Shown: in pieces, positions 35,271-45,831 of the stretch | Layout: each line of letters starts with the position of its first letter | Numbering within the stretch: the stretch's first letter is position 1 | From: Spodoptera frugiperda | Taxonomy: Eukaryota; Arthropoda; Insecta; Lepidoptera; Noctuidae | Length of the DNA: 64,000 nucleotides | Reading direction: 5' to 3' | Assembly (NCBI RefSeq): GCF_023101765.2 | Contig: NC_064242.1 | Location: 3,150,327 to 3,214,326, forward strand | Made by a program: the position numbers and the translations under genes | The notes under the pieces: model-generated | Databases searched by the model: none | What the model saw: the letters and a program-made list of their open reading frames with translations, nothing else | What the model was told of the DNA's origin: nothing

Positions 35271-35384
35271 ATTTTTTTACGTTTAATGGGTCAATGTTTG
35301 ACCGCTATCTTACCTGATGGTAAGTGATGACGCGATAAGTACGATAGAGTACGTCTACCCGATAGATAGATAGACTTACTGCGT
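35271..35384 (-). repeat. Short LINE tail downstream of pseudogene B
   Basis: Counterpart of 28926-29040: T-run, GATGGTAAGTGATGACGCG, GTACGTCTACCCGATAG. It is shared by both duplicated blocks, so it predates their duplication. Confidence 0.7.
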
Positions 35385-35830
35385 GCTTATAGAACTATCC
35401 AAAGAATGTTAGTCTACTTGAGAAGTTCAGATACATTTCAAAAGGTGATTGACAGAAGTGATCAGTCTTATAACACTTTAGGCAGCAATTTTATGAGTCT
35501 CGGAGCAAATGCTGACACGGATTGCTACGGAACTTTTAAATACCTTTACGGTCATTAAAATATAATTTCAATAAATAAATCTTATAATATGCACCCCTTA
35601 AATCCTTCTTGCCAAAAATTCTGTGAGATGCTCTTGATTGAAGGTTAAATGTTATATTGTGGATCATAATCATCTTATTAAAAGCATAAAGAACCATGCC
35701 CCGAATTGAGTAGGTAAGTTATTGTAACTAATGGAAGCGATAACTGAAAAAAAGGATTGAGGCCGTACTACATTATTGTAGAGTGTTCATTATACTTCTC
35801 ATGAGTGATTTATGTTTATTTACTTGCCTA

Positions 35831-35838
35831 TATAAAAG
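35831..35838 (+). promoter_or_regulatory. TATA box of copy 7
   Basis: TATAAAAG, 54 bases before the ATG, in the shared promoter block that starts about 35685; GATAA at 35739-35743. Confidence 0.8.
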
Positions 35839-35884
35839 AAAAATTCAATCATTTGTTTCTAAGTCAAGAACAGGCAATACCACC

Positions 35885-37775
35885 ATGAAGACGATTATAG
35901 CGTTTCTCTTCTGTCTGATATTATACGTGAAAAGTGATGAATACGTAAACGTCACATATCAACCCGCCCAAAGGCAGTTATATGATTTCAAGAAGGAACA
36001 TCCAGTAAGTAACATACGTACCTGCTTTTGTATTTTAACAATAATATAATAAAGAACTACATACGTTTAAAATGATATTACGCTATCACGTCTAAATAAA
36101 AAAATCTATTTCAAAAAAATTGTAAACAGTTTTAGGTAACATTTAGCTATCATTATTATTATAAGCGAGTATAAAATCTGATTATATGATATTAATTTGT
36201 TTTCAGCACCCAATAGGACTGTGGACCAAAAACGCAGGAGATCCAGTGGAAATTCGTGACACCATAACGATTAACTCCGATCAATTCGACAACCAACTGT
36301 TAATAGACTCATTATCGACGTTTGATGGCGAGAGAATACCTGAACGTGTGGTACACGCCAAGGGTACAGGAGCCTTCGGCTACTTCGAAGTCACGCACGA
36401 TGTCTCCAAGTATACATACGCTGATGTGTTCAATGAAGTGGGGAAGAAAACACCGTTGGTCGTCAGATTCTCAAGTGTATTACAAAACGCGGGAGGTAGT
36501 GAACTCGCCAGAGAAGTTAAGGGAATGGCGATAAAATTTTATACGGAAGACGGCAACCTGGATATTTTATGTGCATCACTACCTGTCTACCTATATAGAG
36601 ACCCAGGGGAATTACCAAGTCTGGCACATGGTACTAAGAGAAATCCTCAAACAAATTTGAGGGACTTCACGAGCTTTTATGATATTATAACATTAAAACC
36701 TTCAAATCTTCACCAGTTCTTTTGGATGTTATCTGATTATGGCGTTCCGGATGGATACAGAAAAATGGATGCTTTTCCCATTCATACTTTTGAACTTTCA
36801 AATATACATGGAGAGACGCATTATGTGAGGTTCAATTTCAGAACTGAACAGGGTTTTTCAGCACTCACAACACCGCAAGCGGCCGCCATTCAAGCTGTAG
36901 ACCTGGATTACTTTACCAGAGATTTATATAACGCAATTGATTCAGGAGACTATCCTGCATGGAAACTAGAGATGGATGTGATGACGGCACATGATATACA
37001 AAAACTGGATTATAATCCATTCGATGTCACAAGACTGTGGAAGAATGGCACGTTTCACACTGTACCTATAGGGAGGTTGGTACTAAACAAAAATGTTGAA
37101 AATCAGTTCAGAGATGTCGAACAAGCGGCATATAATCCCGGCCATTTAGTGCCTGGTATTCCTGGGCCGGTAGACTTTTTGTTTCGCGGTAGAAGAATAT
37201 TCTATAGGGACACTCAAAATTATCGTCTGGGAAGAAACAATAATAAGATTTTGGTAAACATGCCACTGTACGAGAAGTCGTATGTACGAGATGGGAGACC
37301 ACCGACTAAACTTAACATGAAGAACGCTCCCAACTATTATCCTAATTCATTCCATGGACCAGTTCCATATGTGGATGAGCACAGACCGTGGAAGAAGTTG
37401 CATGTATTAGAAAGTAATGCTGTTGATTTGGAACCCTTATGGTATTTCTATAACTATATTCTGGAAGACGAAGCTCACAAACAGAGGTTTATTGCCAATC
37501 TTGCCGCGAGTCTCGTGCCAGTTACACCACCGGTGATACAAAGAGTTTTTAAGATTTTACACTTGATTGATGAAGATTTGGCTAAACGTACTAGGGCTGC
37601 TTATGAAGTAGCGGTTGCAGCAGTGTCAGCGGCTCAACAAGCAGCAGCCAAAGCAACTGATCCAAGTCCTAAGCGGAATTACCCAACTGCGGAAGGTCCA
37701 CCTAAACATAACGACACAAAAAGTATTTATCGATTGGGTATTCATCAAGAACATGTCTTCATGGATCATCATTGA
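35885..37775 (+). CDS. Catalase-like secreted protein, copy 7
   Basis: Exons 35885..36004 and 36207..37775; 562 residues; intron of 202 bases. It has a signal peptide (TIIAFLFCLILYV) and an N-V-T sequon. Distal His90 is present, Tyr373 is present (RRIFYRDTQNYRLG), and the Asn148 position is Ala163, unique in the array. It is nearly identical to copies 5 and 6 outside residues 128-213; there it differs strongly (SSVLQNAGGSELAR, CASLPVYLYRDPGELPSLAH). The tail has one more residue in the Ala/Gln run, then PKRNYPTAEGPPKHND and the His-rich end. Directly after the stop lies a perfect 20-base hairpin (37777-37820). The change of the distal pocket alone suggests a different small-molecule preference (inference). 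Confidence 0.95.
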
Positions 37776-37776
37776 T

Positions 37777-37820
37777 AGATTTAATAATAGCAAACACTGC
37801 TGTTTGCTATTATTAAATCT
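37777..37820 (+). repeat. Perfect hairpin at the stop codon of copy 7
   Basis: Arms 37777-37796 and 37801-37820 are exact inverted copies of 20 bases with a CTGC loop, overlapping or just after the TGA. Copies 5 and 6 have only the right-arm sequence (TTTTGCTTTTATTAAATCT), so the left arm is a new inverted duplication. Confidence 0.9.
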
Positions 37821-38374
37821 ATGCAATGTTAATGATTTTATTGTTTTGAAATACAACTAAGTAAAATTTTTGCTTGCACAGGTGAAGAATAGACAAATTG
37901 CTGTATTATTTATGTTCTCTCGTTTTTGATTTGTGTTCTATCCTCCGTTATATAGCTTTATTCATATCATTAATATACTTATTTGTGTCTCTATGTGGCC
38001 TTTATTTTATTTCATCGTTTTCCGCGCACATTTTGTTTTGGTTTTTTTTAATGTTATGTTTGACAGCTACACATTATAAATTAGTAGAATGAACTGTACG
38101 CTTTTGCGTACTGTTAATTAAAATAGTATTAGATTATCAACGCCGAAATTCTTCTAATCATTTTTTTCTATATTTTTTCTTTGCAAATGAAAACATTGGT
38201 TTGGCCAATAATCTACCCTGTTCCAAATTTTATCTCAATCCTTTCAGCAATTGAGTAAAAGACATACCGTACACACAAACACAAAGTCACAAACATTCGT
38301 ATTTATCATATTTATTATTAAAATCACCAGCTCTGGGCTTGTTGTCATTGCAGCGGTAAGTCTCCTGTTTGAGG

Positions 38375-38570
38375 AAGTGCTTGAGAGATGTTCTCATCTA
38401 CCGCCTGACATAGGTGCTTACCGAATATGGGAGTTTCGGACTGTCTGGCGGGTTAGCGGAGCTCCGGCTCTGGGAAAGCAGGAGAAGGAACGGGGTGGTT
38501 TTTAGTCAGTAAGAGTCGGACACTCCCTCTCGCCTCGGCCAAGGCGGTGATTTTGCAGAATCAAAAAAAA
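38375..38570 (+). repeat. SINE, family S1
   Basis: GAGTTTCGGACTGTCTGGCG, GGAGCTCCGGCTCTGGG, AACGGGGTGGTTTTTAGTCA and CACTCCCTCTCGCCTCG, ending in an A-run at about 38570. Confidence 0.8.
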
Positions 38571-38579
38571 AAAATATAT

Positions 38580-38778
38580 CCGTCTTCTGTTTCTAACTTT
38601 GTGGCGCAGAGCTTTATTTTCTCCATTATTAATTACGCTGATATCTGTTGCTACGACCTGAATGCAAATCTGCTCAACAAACTGGACCGACTTCTAATTA
38701 ACTGCATTCGGGTCGTTTTCAACTTACGTAAATATTATCATGTTTCTGCATATAGAATGCAGCTAAAGTAACGTAATG
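38580..38778 (+). pseudogene. Relic of a non-LTR reverse transcriptase C-terminus
   Basis: The translated frame contains FIFSIINYADICCYDL, NKLDRLLINCIRVVFNLRKY and HVSAYRMQLK. This resembles the C-terminal region after the polymerase domain in Jockey-type elements (typically ILDYADVCYLD, LDRLQNLCIRFIFGLRKYDHVS). No catalytic part remains. The similarity call is from pattern memory, not a search. Confidence 0.6.
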
Positions 38779-38780
38779 CC

Positions 38781-38923
38781 AAGCTTATGGGCAACTCCGG
38801 AGCTGCGGACTACCTAACGGGTTTACGGGAGCTCCGGCTCAAAAATCAGGAGTAGGAACGGGGTGGTTTTTAGTCAGTAATGGTCTGACACTCCCTCTCC
38901 CCTTAAAAAAAAGCTTATGGGCA
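38781..38923 (+). mobile_element. SINE S1 with 13-base target duplication
   Basis: AAGCTTATGGGCA at 38781-38793 is repeated at 38911-38923. Between them is a short S1 copy (38794-38910) starting CTCCGGAGCTGCGGACTACC and ending in an A-run. This defines the true ends of the short form. Confidence 0.9.
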
Positions 38924-39947
38924 GCCGCCCATAAGTTTGGCATTATTGCTGTGTTTCCATTAATTTACGTGAGTTAGATGTGATTTTTAGTGTCATGTCA
39001 TTTCATAGTCATATCATGATACTTAAATGTACCTGCCAGATGCGTTTTTACCAGCCAATCGACAACAAAGTAGGTATGAACGAATATTCGAGTTCCTATT
39101 CTCCTTGTTTTTACATGCAAATCTATAATTTCCTTAAGTGCTTAGTTCTAAACGGATGGACTGACAAAAAACTTAAAATAATTTCAAGTGCATTTGATTA
39201 ATTGAAAATGCTTCTTAATTTACTTTGTATTTAATTAACTTACAAATAGAACACAATAGTTTTAACTTCATTAATCGATTAGCTACCAATAGCTAACACG
39301 GTAAATACAATATTTTTGTATGTTTGTTTGTAATCAATAGCCTTAAAACAACTGAAACGATTAAAAGTCTAAGCTATTCAATACTACGTACATATGTTCA
39401 ATTTCACCCTATGTTGCAGGAAAAAAATGAATGTGAAACTCATTCTTACACAACACAGAAAGGTAGCGTCAATTGCAGTAGCAAAGACAGAAGAAAATGA
39501 AGACGCTGTGGACTGTTTTTACGTTATGGTTGATTTATAATAATTTCTTTTTACAAAGGTGGTTTAAGTGATATTAAGAATCATTATAAATTATTTTACC
39601 AGTATTAACCGTATAAAGACTAAACAATACGTTAAAAAAAAAAACATTTTAAGCCCCTAGCCACATTTGTAATGGACTTTCCCAGATAACAGCCTTATTC
39701 TTATTAGAGTCTTTCATCCTGATATAAATAAGTAGATCTTATTATATTACTTGAACAACGCCACAGGCATAGCTTAAATGCAATTAACCTGTATTGTTGT
39801 ATATTATACATATACAACAAAATAGATTTAAGTAAGTTCCTCGATTATTATTGATGACTTATTGATTTACGCGCCATATTTTTAGGATTCATTGTATTTT
39901 GTATTGAAATTTTGTCCTGAAAAAAAAAATGTCCTGTCAGAAGACCA

Positions 39948-40094
39948 GGCTATCTGCGGACAACAGCAGAGGTTATTTGGGCTCCAGCTCGAAAAAGAAA
40001 TTGGAACAGGGTGGTTTTTAGCCAGGAAGAGTCTGATGCTCCCTTTTACTTTAACCAGGGTAGTAGGAATCATTTGACGATTTTAGCTCAAAAA
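39948..40094 (+). repeat. Diverged SINE, family S1
   Basis: GGCTCCAGCTCGAAAAAG, CAGGGTGGTTTTTAGCCAGG, AGAGTCTGATGCTCCC and TCATTTGACGATTTTAGCTC follow the S1 order with many substitutions. Confidence 0.65.
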
Positions 40095-40485
40095 ATGACT
40101 ACGTGGTTTGGTCAGCAGTGGCCACTACTAGGTTGTTGATGTGATATGATGTGATGTTGTAAATAAAATATGAGCTTTGTCAACTTCTTATTGCTTTGTA
40201 TCGTTCTTAACTCAATGTATTTCTTTCTCTTTCTTTTGTTCTTAAATAAATAAATAAATGTCAAAATGTGTAAGTACATAATATATGTACTTTTGAACTA
40301 AATAATTTAAAAAAAGTAATTTTATAAAAAAAATATGTAGAGAACCGTGCAAGAAATGAGGCATGTATTACCTAATGGACTAATGGAGGCCTAACGAAAA
40401 AAAAGTTTCTGCGGCTCTATGTTCTAATATTGTTCATCATAATCATCATAATGGATTTATAGGCAATTATTTACTTACCGGTAAG

Positions 40486-40493
40486 TATAAAAG
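40486..40493 (+). promoter_or_regulatory. TATA box of copy 8
   Basis: TATAAAAG, 52 bases before the ATG. The promoter block is a diverged version of the one before copies 5-7. Confidence 0.75.
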
Positions 40494-40537
40494 AATATGA
40501 AGACCAAAGTTCTGAAGATAGGTGCAAACAAATCACC

Positions 40538-42625
40538 ATGAGGACGATTGTAGCGCATCTCTTCTTTCTGATAATACACGTGAGGAGTGATGATTACGTA
40601 AACGTCACATATCAACCCGCTCAAAGGCAACTATATGATTTCAAGAAGGAACATCTAGTAAGTAGAACATACCTTTACTTTTCGTATTCTGAATTTTTGA
40701 CGTAATAATAATCTCCTTAATTTATAAATGTGAAAACATCTATTTGTCTAACAGTCATCATCAGAATCATCCAATGACAAGGCAAGAAAGAGTGTCAAAC
40801 TCTTACTTACTTATGTAAAGTAATTTTATTTCTACCGGGCCCCATCTGTGGAGGTCTGGTGCCTTTTTGAGGCGCTCAAACTAATGACCCGATTTCAATA
40901 AAATTTGATACAGTAACCGGTACAGTGACAGATATCATTTTGCCTATGAGTACGCTTGTATCCCGTAACATTTTTTTTTACTTTAACAATAACTTCTAAA
41001 GATGTAAGATACATAAGAGTATACGTGGTCTGGCTACATGGTTTTAATTTTATTTTCAGCACCCGATAGGATTGTGGACCAAAAACGCAGGAGATCCAGT
41101 GGAAATTCGTGACACCATAACGATTAACTCCGATCAATTCGACAATCAGCTGTTTATAGACTCATTATCGACGTTTGATGGCGAGAGAATACCAGAACGT
41201 GTGGTACACGCCAAGGGTACAGGAGCCTTTGGCTACTTCGAAGTTAAGCACGATGTCTCCAAATATACATATGCTGATGTGTTCAATGAAGTGGGAAAGA
41301 AAACACCGGTGGTTGTTAGATTCTCAACAGCAATTCAGAGCTTAGGGGGCAGTGAAGTCTTCAGAGAACTGAAAGCAATGTCAGTAAAATTATACACAAA
41401 AGACGGCAACTTAGATCTTCTATCTTTATCAGTACCCGTCTATCTATATAACGATCCTTTATCGTTTATAGATGTAATACATGCACTTAAAAAAAATCCT
41501 CAGACTGGTTTGATGGACTTCACGAGTCTTTATGACATATTAACATTAAAACCAGCAGGGATTCATTTCTTCTTTTGGTTATTGTCTGATTATGGTATTC
41601 CAGATGGATACAGAAAGATGGATGCTTTCCCCATTCATACTTATGAGCTTTCAAACGAACATGGAGAGACCCACTATGTAAGATTCAATTTCAGAACTGA
41701 ACAAGGTTTCTCAGCACTGACAACACCGCAAGCGGCCGCCATTCAAGCTGTAGACCTGGATTACTTTACCAGAGATTTATATAACGCAATTGGTTCAGGA
41801 GACTATCCTGCATGGAAACTAGAGATGGATGTGATGACGGCACATGATATACAAAAACTAGATTACAATCCATTCGATGTCTCAAGACTGTGGAAGAATG
41901 GCACGTTCCACACCGTGCCGATTGGGCGCTTGGTATTAAATAAACATGTTGGGAATCACTTTAGGGATGTCGAAGAAGCCGCATATAATCCCGCAAATTT
42001 AGTGCCTGGTATTCCTGGGCCGGTGGACTTTTTGTTCCATGGTAGAAGAATGTTCTATAACGATGCTCAAAATTACCGTCTGGGAAGAAACCATGATAAG
42101 ATTTTAGTAAACATGCCACTGTACGAGAAGACGTATGTACGAGATGGGAGACCACCGACTAAACTTAACATGAGGAACGTTCCCAATTATTATCCTAATT
42201 CATTCCATGGACCAGTTCCATATGTGGATGAGCACAGACCGTGGAAGAAGTTGCATGTATTAGAAAATAATGCTGTCGATTTGGAACCAGCATGGTATTT
42301 TTACAACTATATTCTTGAAGATGAGGCTCACAGAGAGAGATTTATTACCAATCTTGGCGGGAGTCTCGTGCCAGTCACACCACCGGTGGTACAAAGAGCG
42401 TTTAAAATTTTACATTTGATTGATGAAGATTTAGCTAAACGTACTAGGGCTGTTTATGAAGTAGGGGTTGCAGCAGCGTCGGCGGCTCAACAAGCAGCCA
42501 GAGCAACTGATGCGACTGTAACACCCAAGAGGAATACCCCATCCGCGGAAGGACCTCCTAAACATAACGACACAAAAAGTGTTTACCGATTGGGTATTCA
42601 TCATGAGCATGACTATCACCATTAA
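40538..42625 (+). CDS. Catalase-like secreted protein, copy 8
   Basis: Exons 40538..40657 and 41060..42625; 561 residues. The intron of 402 bases holds a reversed S1 remnant. Exon 1 begins MRTIVAHLFFLIIHVRSDD: the hydrophobic core is shorter and flanked by His and Arg, so the signal peptide is less ideal, and the exon ends in Leu where others have Pro. Distal His90 is present, the Asn148 position is Leu163, and Tyr373 is present (RRMFYNDAQNYRLG). Odd residues are EVKHD for EVTHD, YLYNDP for the usual YLYRDP, and NDAQ for RDTQ next to the haem-ligand Tyr. The tail has PKRNTPSAEGPPKHND and ends HHEHDYHH. AATAAA lies at 42786-42791. Confidence 0.94.
40752..40880 (-). repeat. SINE S1 remnant in the intron of copy 8
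   Basis: AATCATCCAATGAC, AAGAGTGTCAAACTCTTACT, CCGGGCCCCATCTGTGGAGG and TTGAGGCGC are reversed pieces of the long S1 form with internal loss. Confidence 0.55.
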
Positions 42626-43791
42626 ATGACATTTGATAGCATGCTAACATTCAATTTATCGGCTTTTTTCGAGAAACTACACAATCAGCTTTTTTTTAAT
42701 CTCAACTTGTCAGTGTCGGCTCCTGATATCCGACATTTGTCGGATAGTGTAAAAGACGACTGGTACCCGATCATGTAAAATCAGCAATAAACTAACAAAT
42801 CATTGGAATGAGAAGAATTTTTTATATTGTTTGTATGTAAAAAGTTCTATTAGTTGCTGCTGTGATTATAAAAAAAATGCAAATCTATATTTTTATTGAT
42901 TAAATATTTTATTGTTTTACTGCTTCAATCGATTTTATAAACTAGTGTGCATTGTATAGTATTTTATTTCTTAGTATATACAATTTACTTTTCTTCATTG
43001 CGTAAAAAAATTGTTCGTGATGCTGGAAATTCATGAATTATTTTTTAACCATTATTTTCGGGGAGCACATTTCTAATGTACGAACGAATAATTGCTATTT
43101 TCTGAAAGTTTCCAAAAGTGTGACCCTGAATGATAGTGCGACTAATAAAACTTCTTTATTGTGAGAAAATTAATTGCTTAGATATTCCGAACTCTCATTT
43201 ATAAATTATTATATTATTATTATTCATTTTTTTATTTTATTTTTTTATTAATATAACAAACTGGATTCAAAATATAAATCCCAACATACTTTTCTCGGAT
43301 ATCCTATGAGAGAGTGGTATTTTACTGGGCGACCCGACCCATTCTTGTTGCACATGCATATAATAATTATATCTTTACTACTATAATTACTGCTATTTAC
43401 TATTTATTTTTAACTAACTATATATTTTTATGATAAACGTTTTAATAAAGTCATATTGTAAGGTCTTCAAAATTAAGAGTTTGTACCAAATATCAGGTCG
43501 ATACGACGTCAGGAAGGGGTTAAATATGACACAATCAAACAAACAAGAACTCAAGCTAAATATAAAAGTATGAAATTCTATTTACAGATAGGTATATGAA
43601 GAACCATATAATAAATCAGTTATATAATATGTAAATCATACTTCCTGTCAATTACATGATTTCAATATTTTTGTTCGACGCTCCCGGTAGGAAAAAACAG
43701 CGGTTGTACCTACTTATTTGTAATAATGATAATTTATTACTACAACGGATTCATTTGGTAATTAGGTATATTATTAATGACTAAAAATCGG
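42626..43791. other. Intergenic stretch between copies 8 and 9
   Basis: 3' untranslated region and AT-rich DNA, with a long ATT-rich run near 43200-43250. No gene and no recognised repeat. Confidence 0.55.
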
Positions 43792-43799
43792 TATAAAAG
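43792..43799 (+). promoter_or_regulatory. TATA box of copy 9
   Basis: TATAAAAG, 59 bases before the ATG, followed by TCAGT (43814-43818), the arthropod initiator consensus. Confidence 0.8.
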
Positions 43800-43850
43800 C
43801 AAAATATTAGTCGTCAGTTTGAACGACAGGTACTAATAATCGATACCACA

Positions 43851-45831
43851 ATGAAGTCGATTCTAGTGTATTTGCTTTTTATAATAATACATGTGAAAAG
43901 TGATGATTACGTAAATGTCACATATCAACCCGCCCAAAGGCAGCTATTGGATTTCAAGAAGGAACACCCTGTGAGTAAAAATTTGGTTTATACACAATTT
44001 TGTATTTTTAAATGTTGAACATCAATACAGACATTTAAAAATAGTAAGAATTAATAATATTATTTAACGTGTACCAAAAGGTGATTTAAAATTTATAACT
44101 GAAAATAATAATTTGGCTTGTTGGCTTGCGCAAATAAATTATCAGTGAAGATTGCTGTACAAGTTTCAAGCCCCGACAGCTTTTACAGTGAGAGCCTTGA
44201 ATTATAACGTTGAAGAAAATCCAAATTGCATAACAATAACTGACCTTGTTACACGTCATTTTCAGCACCCAATAGGACTTTGGACCAAAAACGCAGGAGA
44301 TCCAGTTGATATTCGTGACACCGTGTCAATTAACTCTGATCAATTTAACAACCAGCTGTTTATAGACAATTTCTCCACAAATGATGGCGAGAGAATACCA
44401 GAACGTGTGGTACACGCCAAGGGTACAGGAGCTTTCGGCTACTTCGAAGTTACGCACGATGTCTCTAAGTATACATACGCTGATGTGTTTAATGGAGAGG
44501 GGAAGAAAACACCGCTGGTCGTCAGATTCTCACCTGCATTACAAAACATGGGAGGCACTGATCTTGGTAGAGAACCGAGGGGACTGTCCGTCAAATTTTA
44601 CACGAAAGAGGGAAACCTAGATATCTTATGTTTATCCATACCTGTCTACCTATATAGAGACCCATTGGCGTTTTTAGATGTAGCACATGCACTAAAGAGA
44701 AATCCTCAGACTGGTTTGATTGACTTCACGACCGTTTATGACAGGGTAGTATTAAGGCCAACGGGTATTCACTTCTTATTTTGGTCATTGTCTGATTATG
44801 GTATTCCGAATGGATACAGAATGATGGATGCTTTCCCCATTCATACTTTTGAGCTTGCAAATAAACATGGAGAGACGCATTATGTGAGATTCAATTTCAG
44901 AACTGAACAGGGTTTCACACCACTCACGACACCTCAAGCGGCCGCCATTCAAGCTGTAGACCTGGATTACTTTACCAGAGATTTATATAACGCAATTGAT
45001 TCAGGAGACTATCCTGCATGGAAACTAGAGATGGATGTGATGACGGCACATGATATACAAAAACTGGATTATAATCCATTCGATGTCACAAGACTGTGGA
45101 AAAATGGCACGTTTCACACTGTACCTATAGGGAGGTTGGTACTAAACAAAAATGTTGAAAATCAGTTCAGAGATGTGGAACAAGCGGTATATAATCCCGG
45201 TCATTTAGTGCCTGGTATTCCTGGGCCGGTGGATTCTTTGTTCCGCGGTAGAAGAGTATTTTACAGGGACACTCAAAATTATCGTGTGGGAAGAAACAAT
45301 AACAAGATTTTGGTAAACATGCCATTGTACCAGAAGACGTATATACGAGATGGGACACCACCAACCAGGCTTAACATGAAGAACGCTCCCAACTATTATC
45401 CTAATTCATTCCATGGACCAGTTCCATATGTGGATGAGCACAGGCCGTGGAAGAAGTTGCAGGTGTTGGAAGGTAATGCTGTTGATTTGGAACCAGCATG
45501 GTATTTTTATAACCATATTCTGGAAGATGAGGCTCACAGACAAAGATTTATTACCAATCTTGCCATGACCCTTGCACCAGTCACACCACCGGTGATTCAA
45601 AAAGCGTTTAAAATGTTGCATTTGATTGATGAAGATTTGGCTAAACGTACTAGGGCTGCTTATGAAATAGCAGTTGCAGCAGCGGCGGCTCAGCAAGCAG
45701 CGACAACACCTGTGCCTGTGACACCTAAGAGGAATTACCCAACCGCTGACGGTCCTCCTAAACACAACGACACAAAAAGTGTTTATCGTCTAGGTTTTCA
45801 CCATGAACATCATTCATATGAACATTATTAA
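43851..45831 (+). CDS. Catalase-like secreted protein, copy 9
   Basis: Exons 43851..43970 and 44266..45831; 561 residues; intron of 295 bases. It has a strong signal peptide (SILVYLLFIIIHV) and an N-V-T sequon. Distal His90 is present, the Asn148 position is Leu163, and Tyr373 is present (RRVFYRDTQNYRVG). From about residue 215 it is close to copies 5-7 (DLDYFTRDLYNAIDSGDYPA and MTAHDIQKLDYNPF are identical), while residues 128-213 are its own (SPALQNMGGTDLGREPRGLS). The tail has an Ala/Gln run, PKRNYPTADGPPKHND and the most His-rich end of all (HHEHHSYEHY). AATAAA lies at 45874-45879. The intact frame, initiator and poly(A) signal suggest an expressed gene. Confidence 0.95.

Larger units (their letters stand above)
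37821..40485. other. Intergenic stretch between copies 7 and 8
   Basis: No intact gene. The first 330 bases match the 3' flanks of copies 5 and 6. Then come S1 SINEs (38375-38570, 38794-38910, 39948-40094) and a decayed LINE C-terminus (38580-38778). The remainder is AT-rich with nothing recognised. Confidence 0.6.
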
